Notes: generated from the letters alone by a model not told the origin. A stretch of DNA of 64,000 nt from an uncultured Acidobacteriota bacterium (GCA_902825875.1 CADECP010000012.1:1-64000); one strand, 5' to 3'. Shown: positions 1 through 9,402, counted from the stretch's first letter. A program made the numbers and translations.

Positions 1-28
1 GTCGCTACCGCTCTGGGTTCCGTACCGA
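1..28. repeat. Short palindromic repeat, family GTCGCTACCGCT...GGTTCCGTACCG
   Basis: The first bases of the window match the core of a repeat found again, in inverted form, at 38275-38301 and, in direct form, at 38340-38366. The shared blocks are GTCGCTACCGCT and GGTTCCGTACCG (GCACCG in the third copy) separated by 3-4 variable bases. Only the part inside the window can be seen. It lies upstream of the alcohol dehydrogenase and carries no coding signal. A REP-like non-autonomous repeat is the simplest reading. Confidence 0.65.
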
Positions 29-95
29 GTTTTTGACTCCAGGCTGAGCAGTTACAATCCCTTTTCCTCAAAGACCTTCAAGGAGACGAAAGAAC

Positions 96-1112
96 ATGAA
101 AGCTGCTGTGTTGCACGCGCTGGCCGAACCATTGATCGTAGAAGAACTGGCGACGCCTCAACCGGGCGCAGGCGAAGTGCTAATCAAAGTTGCGGCCTGC
201 GGCGTTTGCCATTCCGATTTGCATCTGGTGCGCGGCGAATGGGATTTGCTGAAACCCATCACCAAACTGCCGCTGGTTCCCGGCCACGAAGTTACCGGAA
301 CCATAGCCGCTCTGGGCGAAGGTGTTGAAGGCTTTGCCATCGGCGACCGCGTTGGAGTTCCCTGGCTGCATTCGACTTGCGGACAGTGTGAATTCTGTCT
401 GGCCGGGCGCGAAACACTGTGCGGCAAACAGCAGGTCACGGGCTGTACAGTAGACGGCGGCTTCGCCGAATTTCTGAAAGCCAAAGCCAGTCACACCGCC
501 AAACTTCCTGACAATTTGAGCTTTGTCGAAGCCGCTCCGTTGTTGTGCGCCGGGCTGACGGTACATCGTGCGCTGAACGATTCCGGCGTTGCTGCCGGAC
601 AGCGCGTAGCCGTTTTCGGCATCGGCGGACTTGGCCATCTGGCGATTCAACTGGCCAAAGCGCGCGGCGCGGAAGTCATCGGCGTGGATGTTGCCGACGA
701 CAAGCTGGCGCTGGCCAAAGAATGCGGAGCCGATCACACGGTCAATGCCGCAACTTCGCAAGCTTACAAGGAAATCAAAAAACTCGGCGGCGCGCACGTT
801 GCGATGGTGACTTCCGGCTCGAAAGCCGCTTATGAAACCGCGCTGCGAAGTTTGCGAAAAGGCGGAACGCTTTCTGTAGTCGGCATGTCGCCTGAACCAA
901 TCAGCCTTTCGACAGTGGCGATGGTTTCCGGCGAATACCGCATCATCGCTTCGGCTGTTGGCACGCGAACCGATTTGCGCGAAGTGCTGCAACTCGCCGC
1001 CGAAGGAAAGGTTCGTTGCCGTATTGAAACTCGCCCGTTTGACCAGGCCGACGCCGTTCTGAACGAAATGCAAAATGGAAGCTTGGTTGGACGTGTGGTG
1101 CTAACCTTTTAG
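96..1112 (+). CDS. Zinc-dependent alcohol dehydrogenase (MDR family)
   Basis: This 338-residue protein has the usual length and layout of a medium-chain zinc alcohol dehydrogenase, which oxidises primary alcohols to aldehydes with NAD(P) in the cytoplasm. Catalytic zinc ligands can be placed at Cys38 (in CGVCHSD), His64 (in GHE) and Cys151. The structural zinc site is the four-cysteine cluster Cys95, Cys98, Cys101 and Cys109. The Rossmann dinucleotide motif GIGGLG lies at 175-180. It resembles the AdhP/AdhA bacterial group, but the substrate cannot be read from sequence. The ATG is preceded by AAGGAG at 80-85 with about 10 bases spacing. It appears to be monocistronic: a strong palindrome follows the stop at 1115-1193. 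Confidence 0.93.
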   Translation: MKAAVLHALAEPLIVEELATPQPGAGEVLIKVAACGVCHSDLHLVRGEWDLLKPITKLPLVPGHEVTGTIAALGEGVEGFAIGDRVGVPWLHSTCGQCEFCLAGRETLCGKQQVTGCTVDGGFAEFLKAKASHTAKLPDNLSFVEAAPLLCAGLTVHRALNDSGVAAGQRVAVFGIGGLGHLAIQLAKARGAEVIGVDVADDKLALAKECGADHTVNAATSQAYKEIKKLGGAHVAMVTSGSKAAYETALRSLRKGGTLSVVGMSPEPISLSTVAMVSGEYRIIASAVGTRTDLREVLQLAAEGKVRCRIETRPFDQADAVLNEMQNGSLVGRVVLTF

Positions 1113-1114
1113 CT

Positions 1115-1193
1115 GGAGTGCGGACGTGTCGTCCGCTGCCGGTCCACGGACTTCCAGTCCGCCTATAACGAGCGGACGACACGTCCGCGCTCC
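1115..1193. repeat. Palindromic intergenic repeat (GGAGTGCGGACG type)
   Basis: The arms at 1115-1137 and 1171-1193 are 23 bases long and complementary apart from one mismatch. A smaller hairpin (GGACT/AGTCC) sits inside. It directly follows the alcohol dehydrogenase stop and could act as a transcript-end structure. Its outer GGAGTGCGG block also starts the repeat at 26257-26360, so the two may belong to one loose family. A run of A follows at 1197-1203. Confidence 0.7.
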
Positions 1194-1353
1194 GGCAAAA
1201 AAAACTTGGGCAACACATTCGGTCGCCTCACCATCTTGTGACCTGCCTGAAGTTGTGAACTGACTTCCCCATTCATCTGCAAGTGCCCAATCGCTCTCTC
1301 CCAAAATCAGTAGAAATTGCATTCTCATTCTTTTATCGGAGGATTCGCATTCA

Positions 1354-4300
1354 ATGTATTCCAACAGACGTGCTATCGGAATTATCAGCGCCGGATTGTT
1401 GATCGTTTTGTCCGCCGCGTTTTTCTTTCACGGTGGACAATCCGCCAAGGCTTCGTTCAATACCACTCAAGCTCAACAGGAAAAAATGAAGCAGGCCTTT
1501 GGCCGTTTGCCCATGAGTTTCGAGGTCAATCAAGGTCAGGTGGACGATGCGGTCAAATACCTGTCGCGCGGACACGGTTATCAAGCCTTCCTGACTGATT
1601 CCGAAGCGGTGCTTGTATTGCAGAATCAATCCGCCGACCGGTTGGAAGAGAGCGGCATCGCTAAATCCCAAATCCAAAATCCAAAATCCAATGTTCTCCG
1701 GTTCAAGCTGCAAGACGCACGCTCAGCCGAAATCACGGCTTCCGGTTTGTTGCCCGGCAAAAGCAATTATCTGGTTGGGAACGACGAAAGCCGCTGGCGC
1801 ACCAACATCCCGAATTATTCGCGTGTCGAATACAACGAAATCCAGCCGGGCGTGACTATGGCGTTTTACGGAACTCAGCGCGCGCTGGAATACGATTTCG
1901 TCGTCGCGCCGGGAGTTGATCCGGCAACAATCACGTTGTCGGTCGAAGGCGCCGAAAAAATCGAACTCGACGACAATGGCGATTTGGTGCTGCATGTCGC
2001 TGGCCAGCGTGTTTATCATCGCGCTCCGGTCAGTTATCAAAAGCTCAACGGCAAACAACGCACGGTCGGCAGCCGTTACGTGCTGAAAGGCGCAAACCAA
2101 ATCGGTTTTGAAGTCCCAAGTTACGACCGTCGCCAGCCGTTGGTGATTGATCCGGTGATTGATTTTTCGACCTTCTTTGGCGGCATTGGCTCCGACGAAG
2201 GCTTTGCCATCGCAGTGGATTCGACCGGCGCGGCGTATGTCACTGGCACAACGTATTCCAACAACTTCAACACCTTTGCGCCGCTGCAAACCATCAATCG
2301 CGGCGGCAAGTTCGACGCCTTCATCACCAAAATCAATCCGGCAGGATCGGCGATTGTTTATTCATCGTATCTGGGCGGCAGCGCCGAAGATCAAGGACGC
2401 GGCATCGCGGTCAACGCCAACGGAGAAGCTTTCATCGCGGGCATCACGAATTCGCAGGATTTCAACACGCGCAATCCGCTGCAAGGAACGATTAGCGGTC
2501 TGGCCGAAGACGGATTCGTCACCAAGGTCAACGCCGACGGAACCAACTTGTTGTTTTCAACCTACCTCGGCGGCAGCAACATTGACCAGGCCTTTGGCAT
2601 TGCGCTCGAATCCGGCGGCGATGCGATTGTCATCGGTTCGACGGTTTCGACCAATTTCCCGACGCGCAATCCGCTGCAAGCCAACAATCGTGGCAACGCA
2701 GACGCTTTCGTGACTCGAATCAAAGGCGACGGCTCGCAGTTGGTTTATTCGACTTATCTGGGCGGCGGAGCTTTTGACGAAGCCTACGGCGTGGCGCTGG
2801 ATGCAGGCGCAAACGTTTATCTGGCAGGTGCGACAGCTTCAACAGATTTCAACACGCAAAATCCATTTCAAGCCAACAACAACGGCGGCGGTTCCGACGG
2901 CTTCCTGGCCAAGATCAGTTCCAACGGAGCCGTGCTGGTGTTTTCGACTTATTTCGGCGGCGCGGGTGTGGATGTGGCTTATGGTGTGGCGGTGGACGCG
3001 AACCTGAATCCTTATGTCACCGGCCACACGTTTTCGACGGACTTCCCGACTCAAAATCCGCTGCAAGCCAACAATCGCGGCAACGCAGACGCCTTTGTCG
3101 CGCGGTTCAATTTGTCCGGCACCGGTTTGATTTACTCGACGTATCTGGGCGGCACGCTCGGAGATTTCGCGCGCGGAATCGTCGTTGATCCGGGTTCGCA
3201 ACCGATCATCACAGGGCGAACCGGTTCGACCGATTTCAACACGCGCAATCCGTTGCAAGCGACCAATCGCGGCAACGTGGATGCGTTCGTTTCCAAGCTG
3301 AACATCAACGGCAGTCAGTTGGTTTATTCGACTTATCTCGGCGGAGCTTCGGAAGACCTGGCGTTTGGAATCGCGCTTGATTCCAGCGGTTCGGTGTATG
3401 TCACGGGCGACACGCTTTCGACGGATTTCAACACCAGTGCGCCGCTGCAAGCCGCCAATCGCGGCGGTTTCGACGCTTTCGTCACCAAGATCAATCCGGC
3501 GGGTTCGGTGCTGACTTACTCAACGTATCTGGGCGGCAGCGGAGACGATCTGGCTTCGAGCATTGCGCTGGACACGGCGGGCAACGCATACATCACAGGC
3601 TTCACCAGCTCGAACGATTACGCCACGATCAGCCCTATCCAGGACGCCAGCCGAGGCGGACTGGAAGTTTTCGTCACCAAGATTTTCGCCGATGCTTCCA
3701 GCATTGCGTTCAACACCTACTTCGGCGGAAACGGTTCAGACACAGCCAATTCCATCGCGGTGGACACCGGCGGCAACTGTTACATCACCGGAGCGACGAC
3801 TTCGACAAACTTCCCGTTACGCACGCCAATTCAAGGCACGAATCGCGGCGGGCTGGACGCTTTCATCGCCAAGTTCAACGCAGCAGGAACGAACATCATT
3901 TATTCGACATATCTTGGCGGCCAGTTTGGCGATGCGGGACGCGGCATCAAAGTGGACGCGGCGGGCAATGCCTGGATTGCCGGCGGGACTTTTTCCGACG
4001 ACTTCCCTGTTCTGTCCGCGTTCCAGCCAACCAACCGCGGATTGGGCGACGCCTTTGTCGCGCGCATCAATTCGGCTGGAACGGCGCTGACTTATTCCAG
4101 CTTCCTGGGCGGCGGAAACACAGACGAAGCTGTCGGAATTGCCATTGATACAGCGGGCAATGCTTATGTGGTTGGCAACACATCCTCAACCGATTTCAAC
4201 ACTCAAAATCCGTTGCAAGCCAACAATCGCGGACAACAGGACGTGTTTGTTTCCAAAGTCGCGCCGAACGGAACTTCGCTGGTGTATTCGACTTATCTCG

Positions 4301-7038
4301 GCGGACAGCGAGCCGATTTGGGCAATGGCATCGCCGTGGATTCATCGAACAACGCCTACATCACAGGTTCGACGGTTTCCAGCAATTTTCCGCTGCTGTC
4401 TCCTTTGCAGCCGACTTACGGCGGAGGCGATGTGGATGCGTTCGTCTCCAAACTCAACGCGGCGGGTTCGGCGCTGGTGTATTCGACTTATCTTGGCGGT
4501 TCGCTGAACGAAGTCGGCAATGCCATAGGAGTTGATCCGTTCGGCAACGCTTACGTTACAGGGCTGACTTCTTCGACCAACTTTCCGCTGCGAAATCCGA
4601 TTCAGGCCGATAACAGAGGCGACAACGAAGTCTTCGTCAGCAAATTGAATCCTCAAGGTTCCGGCTTTGTCTATTCGACTTACTTGGGCGGCAGCGCCAG
4701 CGATCAAGGAGCAGGCATTGCTGTTGACTCAGCCGGAACGGCTTATGTGACGGGAGCGACGGCTTCGGCAAATTTCAACATTCAATTTCCGTTGGTGGCT
4801 TACGGCGGAGGCACGGACGTTTTCGTCGCCAAGCTGATTTCAGAACCTTCGCTGTCCCTGACGCCGACGATGTTGGAGCTATCCGCCGGTTCATCATCAA
4901 CGATGACGTTGACGATCAGCGCAGCGCAGAATCAGGCAGTGACAGTGACTTTGTTGTCGTCAAACGGCAACGTAGCCAGCGTTCCGGCTTCGGCAACGAT
5001 TCCATCCGGTGGGACTTCGACGACATTCAGCGTGACAGGAGTCGCAGTCGGCGGCCCTGTTACGATCACTGCAACCTTGCCGCAAGCTCAAGGCGGAGCA
5101 ACCGCCTCGGCAACGGTCAACGTCATCACTTCGAACCGCTTCATCAATGCCGCCAACGTTGCGGCGACGGCTGGCGGCGGAGTCATCGTTCCCTTCGATC
5201 TGGTTTCGCAAGGAGACGAAAATCGTCTGGTATTCAGCATTTCGATCAGCAACGCCGTCTTGCTCAGCCCGCAATTTGTTCTGGGCGGAGACGCCGCTTC
5301 AGCAGGGGCAACGCTGAACACCAACCTGACTCAGGCTTCGCAGGGGCGTTACGGAATCACGATCAGTTTGCCCACCAACCAGAAATTCACTTCGGGCACG
5401 CGGCAAATTCTGGTCATGACCGCAGTCGTTTCACCGAGCGCCTCCGGCGTCAGTTCGCCGATCACTTTTGGCGACACGCCCACCGCGCGCCGGGTGTCAG
5501 ACGTGAACAACAACACGCTGAGCACCAATTACACCAACGGAGCCGTCGCAGTTTCGACCGGCATCGAAGGCGATGTCAGTCCGCGCTCGAACGGTAACGG
5601 TTCGGTGACAATTGCCGACTGGGTGCAGACCGGACGCTTTGCCGCCGGATTCGACACTGCCGCCACAGGCAGCGAATTCCAACGCGCCGACACCGCGCCG
5701 CGTTCCAGTTTGGGCAACGGTTCGATCACGATTTCCGACTGGGTGCAAACCGGGCGTTACGCTTCGGGACTCGATCAGGTGGTTCCGGCGGGCGGGCCGA
5801 CAGGCACGTCTTTGAATGCGGAATGCGGAAGGATGAATGCGGAATGCACACAACTTTCCTCCGTTACTCATTCTTCATCACAGAGTTCTCCTGAACAGAC
5901 TCGCACCATTCGCGTGGCCAACGCCAATTCTCAACGCGGCCAGCAATTCACGACCTTTGTCGAACTGGATTCGCAAGGCAATGAAAACGGCTTCGGATTT
6001 AGTCTGAGTTTCGATCCGGCGAATTTGAATTACGTCAGCGCGGCGCTGGGCAGCGATGTTCCCAGCGCAACGCTGAACGTCAACACTTCGCAAGCGACGG
6101 CAGGACGATTGGGCTTCGCGCTGGCGTTGCCGACCGGTCAGGCGGTTGCGACAGGCAACGCTCGCAGATTGATTTCGCTGACTTTCAGCGTGCCGAACAG
6201 CGGAGCCAGTAATTCGATTCCGATCACTTTCGGCGATCAGCCCATCGTGCGCGAAGTCGTAAATTCCAACGCGGACAGCTTGACCGTCATCTGGACTGCC
6301 GGAACGATCAGCGTAGTGCGCGCGGTGGTCAGCGTTTCCGCCGCCAGCTTTGCCGGAGGCGATCTGGCTGCCGAAGAAATCGTTGCGGCTTTTGGAACCG
6401 GTCTGGCGACCGCCACGCAAGTGGCGACGACCGTTCCGCTGCCGACCGACATCGCGGGCACTACGGTCAGAATCCGCGACGTCAACGGCGTCGGACGCAA
6501 CGCGCCGCTGTTTTTCGTCGCGCCGACTCAGGTCAATTATCTGGTTCCAGCGGGAACCGCCAACGGAGCAGCGACCGTGACCATCACCAGCGGCGACGGA
6601 ACGATTTCGGTCGGCACGGTAAATATCGTTCAGGCTGTTCCGGGATTGTTCACGGCCAACGCCAGCGGAACCGGTTTGGCAGCGGCCACCGCGTTGCGAA
6701 TAAAATCCAACGGCATGACCAGCTTTGAACCGATTGGACAGTTCGATGCCGGACAAGGACGCATCGTGCCGATCCCGATTGATCTCGGCCCCGAAGGCGA
6801 ACAAGTGTTTGTGCTCTTTTTCGGCACGGCATTCCGAAATAACACCGGCTTGCCGGTTTCGGCGACCATCGGCGGCGTCAATGCGATGGTGCAATACGCC
6901 GGGCCGCAAGGCGATTTCGTCGGCCTGGATCAAGCCAACGTCTTGATTCCCCGCACCACCGCCGGACGCGGCGAAGTGGATGTGATTCTGACCATCGGAA
7001 CTCGAAACTCGAACACGGTCAAAATCTCGATCAAGTAA
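1354..7038 (+). CDS. Giant secreted SBBP-repeat (beta-propeller) protein with cohesin/dockerin-like and Solibacter-type C-terminal domains
   Basis: This 1,894-residue protein starts at an ATG preceded by GGAGG. An N-terminal signal/anchor segment (about 10-33) is followed by a DUF7948-like lead domain (about 45-265). Fourteen SBBP repeats (about 270-1165) follow, each opening with a variant of YSTYLGG and containing VTG and FVTK blocks; these are predicted to form beta-propellers. Next come an Ig-like stretch (about 1166-1260), a cohesin-like beta domain, two dockerin-like copies of GNGSxTIxDWVQTGR, a second cohesin-like domain and a TIGR03437-type C-terminus (about 1650-1894). The product is probably cell-surface or extracellular; its ligand is unknown. 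In-frame heptanucleotide arrays occur at 1663-1690 and 5814-5848. Neighbouring repeats share near-identical DNA, for example around 2667-2707 and 3057-3097, which suggests gene conversion. Confidence 0.88.
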   Translation: MYSNRRAIGIISAGLLIVLSAAFFFHGGQSAKASFNTTQAQQEKMKQAFGRLPMSFEVNQGQVDDAVKYLSRGHGYQAFLTDSEAVLVLQNQSADRLEESGIAKSQIQNPKSNVLRFKLQDARSAEITASGLLPGKSNYLVGNDESRWRTNIPNYSRVEYNEIQPGVTMAFYGTQRALEYDFVVAPGVDPATITLSVEGAEKIELDDNGDLVLHVAGQRVYHRAPVSYQKLNGKQRTVGSRYVLKGANQIGFEVPSYDRRQPLVIDPVIDFSTFFGGIGSDEGFAIAVDSTGAAYVTGTTYSNNFNTFAPLQTINRGGKFDAFITKINPAGSAIVYSSYLGGSAEDQGRGIAVNANGEAFIAGITNSQDFNTRNPLQGTISGLAEDGFVTKVNADGTNLLFSTYLGGSNIDQAFGIALESGGDAIVIGSTVSTNFPTRNPLQANNRGNADAFVTRIKGDGSQLVYSTYLGGGAFDEAYGVALDAGANVYLAGATASTDFNTQNPFQANNNGGGSDGFLAKISSNGAVLVFSTYFGGAGVDVAYGVAVDANLNPYVTGHTFSTDFPTQNPLQANNRGNADAFVARFNLSGTGLIYSTYLGGTLGDFARGIVVDPGSQPIITGRTGSTDFNTRNPLQATNRGNVDAFVSKLNINGSQLVYSTYLGGASEDLAFGIALDSSGSVYVTGDTLSTDFNTSAPLQAANRGGFDAFVTKINPAGSVLTYSTYLGGSGDDLASSIALDTAGNAYITGFTSSNDYATISPIQDASRGGLEVFVTKIFADASSIAFNTYFGGNGSDTANSIAVDTGGNCYITGATTSTNFPLRTPIQGTNRGGLDAFIAKFNAAGTNIIYSTYLGGQFGDAGRGIKVDAAGNAWIAGGTFSDDFPVLSAFQPTNRGLGDAFVARINSAGTALTYSSFLGGGNTDEAVGIAIDTAGNAYVVGNTSSTDFNTQNPLQANNRGQQDVFVSKVAPNGTSLVYSTYLGGQRADLGNGIAVDSSNNAYITGSTVSSNFPLLSPLQPTYGGGDVDAFVSKLNAAGSALVYSTYLGGSLNEVGNAIGVDPFGNAYVTGLTSSTNFPLRNPIQADNRGDNEVFVSKLNPQGSGFVYSTYLGGSASDQGAGIAVDSAGTAYVTGATASANFNIQFPLVAYGGGTDVFVAKLISEPSLSLTPTMLELSAGSSSTMTLTISAAQNQAVTVTLLSSNGNVASVPASATIPSGGTSTTFSVTGVAVGGPVTITATLPQAQGGATASATVNVITSNRFINAANVAATAGGGVIVPFDLVSQGDENRLVFSISISNAVLLSPQFVLGGDAASAGATLNTNLTQASQGRYGITISLPTNQKFTSGTRQILVMTAVVSPSASGVSSPITFGDTPTARRVSDVNNNTLSTNYTNGAVAVSTGIEGDVSPRSNGNGSVTIADWVQTGRFAAGFDTAATGSEFQRADTAPRSSLGNGSITISDWVQTGRYASGLDQVVPAGGPTGTSLNAECGRMNAECTQLSSVTHSSSQSSPEQTRTIRVANANSQRGQQFTTFVELDSQGNENGFGFSLSFDPANLNYVSAALGSDVPSATLNVNTSQATAGRLGFALALPTGQAVATGNARRLISLTFSVPNSGASNSIPITFGDQPIVREVVNSNADSLTVIWTAGTISVVRAVVSVSAASFAGGDLAAEEIVAAFGTGLATATQVATTVPLPTDIAGTTVRIRDVNGVGRNAPLFFVAPTQVNYLVPAGTANGAATVTITSGDGTISVGTVNIVQAVPGLFTANASGTGLAAATALRIKSNGMTSFEPIGQFDAGQGRIVPIPIDLGPEGEQVFVLFFGTAFRNNTGLPVSATIGGVNAMVQYAGPQGDFVGLDQANVLIPRTTAGRGEVDVILTIGTRNSNTVKISIK
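1663..1690. repeat. In-frame heptanucleotide array (AAATCCA)
   Basis: Four 7-base units occur in tandem: AAATCCC, then AAATCCA three times. The array is inside the SBBP-repeat gene and is read as part of the stretch SQIQNPKSN at about residue 105, between two better-conserved blocks of the N-terminal lead domain. The same unit occurs in an intragenic array at 43995-44027. The 28-base length is not a multiple of three by itself, so flanking bases must restore frame. Confidence 0.8.
5814..5848. repeat. In-frame heptanucleotide array (GAATGCG)
   Basis: Five 7-base units occur in tandem: GAATGCG, GAATGCG, GAAGGAT, GAATGCG, GAATGCA. They lie inside the SBBP-repeat gene in the linker after the dockerin-like copies, near residue 1490, and are read as NAECGRMNAEC. 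Cysteine-rich sequence is otherwise absent from this part of the protein. This points to an inserted low-complexity array rather than evolved protein sequence. Confidence 0.8.
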
Positions 7039-7049
7039 ACGGGGCTTCA

Positions 7050-7219
7050 CTAAATCGAAGCAAGAAACTTTGAGACAGGATGGACAGGATTTTTTCAGGA
7101 TGAGCAGGATTCAAACCAAGCCGGAACTCGATTGCTATTGATGATTCTGTAAATCCTGCCGAAAATCTTGTTCATCCTGTCAAAAAGGGAATGTCCCAAT
7201 GTTGCTTGCTCTGATTTAG
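7050..7219. repeat. MITE-like element, copy 1
   Basis: This 170-base element has imperfect terminal inverted repeats (CTAAATCGAAGCAAG at 7050 and CTTGCTCTGATTTAG ending at 7219). The interior carries repeated CAGGAT/ATCCTG words: ACAGGATGGACAGGAT on the left and TAAATCCTGCCGAAAATCTT on the right. Full-length relatives lie at 44581-44750 and, more diverged, at 49506-49662. No reading frame of note is present. It occupies the gap between the SBBP gene and the converging alkylsulfatase-like fragment. Confidence 0.8.
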
Positions 7220-7241
7220 AGGAAAATTCGATCAGTCTGCT

Positions 7242-7526
7242 TCACCGTACGGTCAGGAAGGGCGCGTAAGACAGGCGCTCGTCGAAATTGCCGAAGAAGG
7301 CAACGGCTTGATCCACAGTGCCTTTCAGCAATTTGATCTCGCCTTTTTCGATGGCTTGTTTCAGCGCGGCCAGGAAGGGAGGATCGCCCACCGGTTTTTC
7401 GCCATTTTGTTCGCGGTCGAATTTGTTTTTCAGGTGAACGTTTTCGGCAACCAGCAAATTCCGCAACGCCGAGCGGGTCATCTGAATCACGACTTGGGGA
7501 TTGGAAAGTTGAGAGAGCATTCCCAT
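7242..7526 (-). pseudogene. Alkyl/aryl-sulfatase C-terminal domain fragment
   Basis: About 95 residues from an internal ATG at 7526 (or 7520) resemble the C-terminal SCP2-like domain of metallo-beta-lactamase-type alkylsulfatases. The blocks VVIQMTRSALRNLL, AIEKGEIKLLKGT and a final FDERLSYAPFLTV follow the usual order. The reading frame stays open upstream to 7700, but that part holds a perfect hairpin (7633-7666) and low-complexity sequence, and does not look like protein. The catalytic metallo-beta-lactamase domain is missing and the haloperoxidase gene occupies the place where it would be. A decayed remnant is most likely. A small stand-alone SCP2-like protein is the alternative. Confidence 0.5.
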
Positions 7527-7632
7527 CAACGGCTTGCCGCTTATGCTTGCTTTTGGTCTGAGTGTGCGGTTGGTCTCACCGCATTTGTGGTCTGTGTATT
7601 TGTGGTACTGATTGAAACTTAAGTCCACCAAT

Positions 7633-7666
7633 CCGCTCAGGCTCGAACGGTGTCGAGCCTGAGCGG
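7633..7666. repeat. Perfect hairpin after the haloperoxidase gene
   Basis: Fourteen-base arms CCGCTCAGGCTCGA (7633-7646) and TCGAGCCTGAGCGG (7653-7666) enclose a 6-base loop. It lies 24 bases past the haloperoxidase stop on that gene's downstream side. It has no clear T-run, so it may stabilise the 3' end of the transcript rather than terminate it. Its location inside the upstream extension of the 7242 frame argues that this extension is not coding. Confidence 0.7.
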
Positions 7667-7689
7667 AATTCCTTGCACCCGTCCTTGCG

Positions 7690-9402
7690 TCATCGGTCAA
7701 AGCGCCCGGAGCGCCCTGGTCGTTGATCTATTTCGATGGTCGTGCCGTCGAATTTCGTCAACGAGAATCCGTCGAATTTTTCGTTGTAAGTGGAGTTGAA
7801 ATCCTGCAAGACGCTGATGGCCAGTGCCTCGCCCAGCCTCATTCCTTGAATTCCGTCTGAGCGCCAATGCACGCCTGCGGTATCTCTGCCCAATGAGATG
7901 TTTGAAGCCAGTTTGTTCAACTCGCCGCCGACAGTCAGCGAAGCCGTCAGCGGATTGAGCATCGCTCCATCGTCGCTGGCGACGACCGGATTCGGAACGA
8001 CAAAGGATTCCTTGAAGAAAGCCTTCAGCACCGTCGCGCAGGCTCCTGAAATCGTGGCGTGTCCGGCTGGATAAGCCGGATGCGTCGGGCTACCTTCGGG
8101 ATAGGCCATTGGCAACAGGAAGGTTCCGTTCTTGGCAACAGTCGCTCCCAACGCCGCGGAGTTCAACAGTTTGGCATCAATTGGGTAACTGGCCATTCCG
8201 GTTTTCGTCAGATGAACCAATCCGCCGTAAGCTTCGGGGCGCAAACGCCTATGCACCTGCCATTTTTGATACCAGGCGCATTTCAATGCCAAATTGGCGA
8301 CGCGAGTCACCAAATCGAGAATGTGCGCCCCGCCAAATGTTATGAAACCACCCTGCGTCGTTGAAGTTTTATACGGATTGGCGTCATCCAACGCGCCCCC
8401 GCCGTAACCAAGCAAAATCAGCGCAGCATTCAGGTATGCTTGGAACGTAAAGTCCGCATGAACAAATTCAGCCAGATCACGCCCGTTGCGAATGTAACGC
8501 GCTGTCGGGTCAGCCATAGCCGGTGAAGCCGGAGGATTTCCATTTTGAATCCCCAACCACGCAGCATACGAAGTCATGTGGTCGTTTCCGGCGACCGTTG
8601 TCCGGTATTGCTGGCGAATGGTTGTCGCGCCATACGGAATGTTTTGCCACAGAAACTGCGAAATCATCGGCCCAGCCAAATCACCCGGAGTTTCTCCTCT
8701 GAACAAAGCCGCCGTCGTCAAACCATTGAAGATTGAAAATTGCCTCAAATCAGTGGCCGCAGCCATTGTCATCGTATTGGCATCGAACTGCGAAAACGGC
8801 ACATCACGGGTCAGCGCACGCCAGTACACTTCAGCCATTTCAGCGCCTTCGATTTCGGATTCCAGGCGAGGCGCGGGCGGTATTGCCAATGCCTGCGGAT
8901 CAAGTCCTTCCATGTCGAAAGCCTGCGCTGCTTGTGGATTGGCCAGCTTGACTGTGCCGCCAAGTTGAATTCGTTCGTAATCGCTGTGTTCGCCGCTGGT
9001 CAGCGCGCGAATCAATGAACGATAAGCCTGACTGTTGACTTCGCCCAGATTGTTGTGTGGCAAACCTTTGGAAAAACTGCCGATTTTGTTGGCGTAAAAC
9101 TCATCGTCGCCATTATTCGGATGCTCCTGCGTACCGTTGTTCGCCTGAAAAACTGCTGCCTGCTGGCGAAGTTGTTGCGCTCGACGCCGACGCTGAAACG
9201 GGTTCAATGGCCCGATGTCTGCCTGAATTTCCGCTTTAACGGTTGTGCCGGGATTGTCGAGCAACGATGACAAACTGACTGTTCCCAAAGCAGAAGCGGC
9301 GGTAAAACCACTGACTACTCCAAGAAAACGGCGGCGGCTCTGAGGTTCATTGTTTGTCGGGATGGCATTCTGATCCTGAGATGATGTGTTTAGGATATTC
9401 AT
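7690..9402 (-). CDS. Vanadium-dependent haloperoxidase / PAP2-superfamily protein, Tat-exported
   Basis: This 570-residue protein starts at an ATG with AAAGGAG upstream. The N-terminus has a twin-arginine-type motif (RRRFLGVV, 23-30) and a hydrophobic stretch, so export in folded form is likely. The vanadate-binding signature of the haloperoxidase/acid-phosphatase fold is present: Lys380, Arg388-Pro389, PAGH at 445-448 and GRDTAGVH with Arg506 and His512. Family members use vanadate and peroxide to oxidise halides, or act as phosphatases, and sequence alone does not separate these. PAGH in place of the common PSGH is a conservative change. No cognate partner lies nearby, and the gene appears to be its own transcription unit. 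Confidence 0.85.
   Translation of the reverse strand: MNILNTSSQDQNAIPTNNEPQSRRRFLGVVSGFTAASALGTVSLSSLLDNPGTTVKAEIQADIGPLNPFQRRRRAQQLRQQAAVFQANNGTQEHPNNGDDEFYANKIGSFSKGLPHNNLGEVNSQAYRSLIRALTSGEHSDYERIQLGGTVKLANPQAAQAFDMEGLDPQALAIPPAPRLESEIEGAEMAEVYWRALTRDVPFSQFDANTMTMAAATDLRQFSIFNGLTTAALFRGETPGDLAGPMISQFLWQNIPYGATTIRQQYRTTVAGNDHMTSYAAWLGIQNGNPPASPAMADPTARYIRNGRDLAEFVHADFTFQAYLNAALILLGYGGGALDDANPYKTSTTQGGFITFGGAHILDLVTRVANLALKCAWYQKWQVHRRLRPEAYGGLVHLTKTGMASYPIDAKLLNSAALGATVAKNGTFLLPMAYPEGSPTHPAYPAGHATISGACATVLKAFFKESFVVPNPVVASDDGAMLNPLTASLTVGGELNKLASNISLGRDTAGVHWRSDGIQGMRLGEALAISVLQDFNSTYNEKFDGFSLTKFDGTTIEIDQRPGRSGRFDR

Noticed and set aside
2159-4507. The tandem DNA repeats of the SBBP gene as a CRISPR or satellite array
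   Set aside because: The unit is about 180-200 bases, continues as one protein frame and encodes diverged SBBP repeats; there are no short direct repeats with unique spacers.
5878-7050. Open frame of 390 codons on the minus strand opposite the end of the SBBP gene
   Set aside because: It is antisense to conserved domains, with Arg/Ser/Asp-rich low-information sequence and no family likeness.
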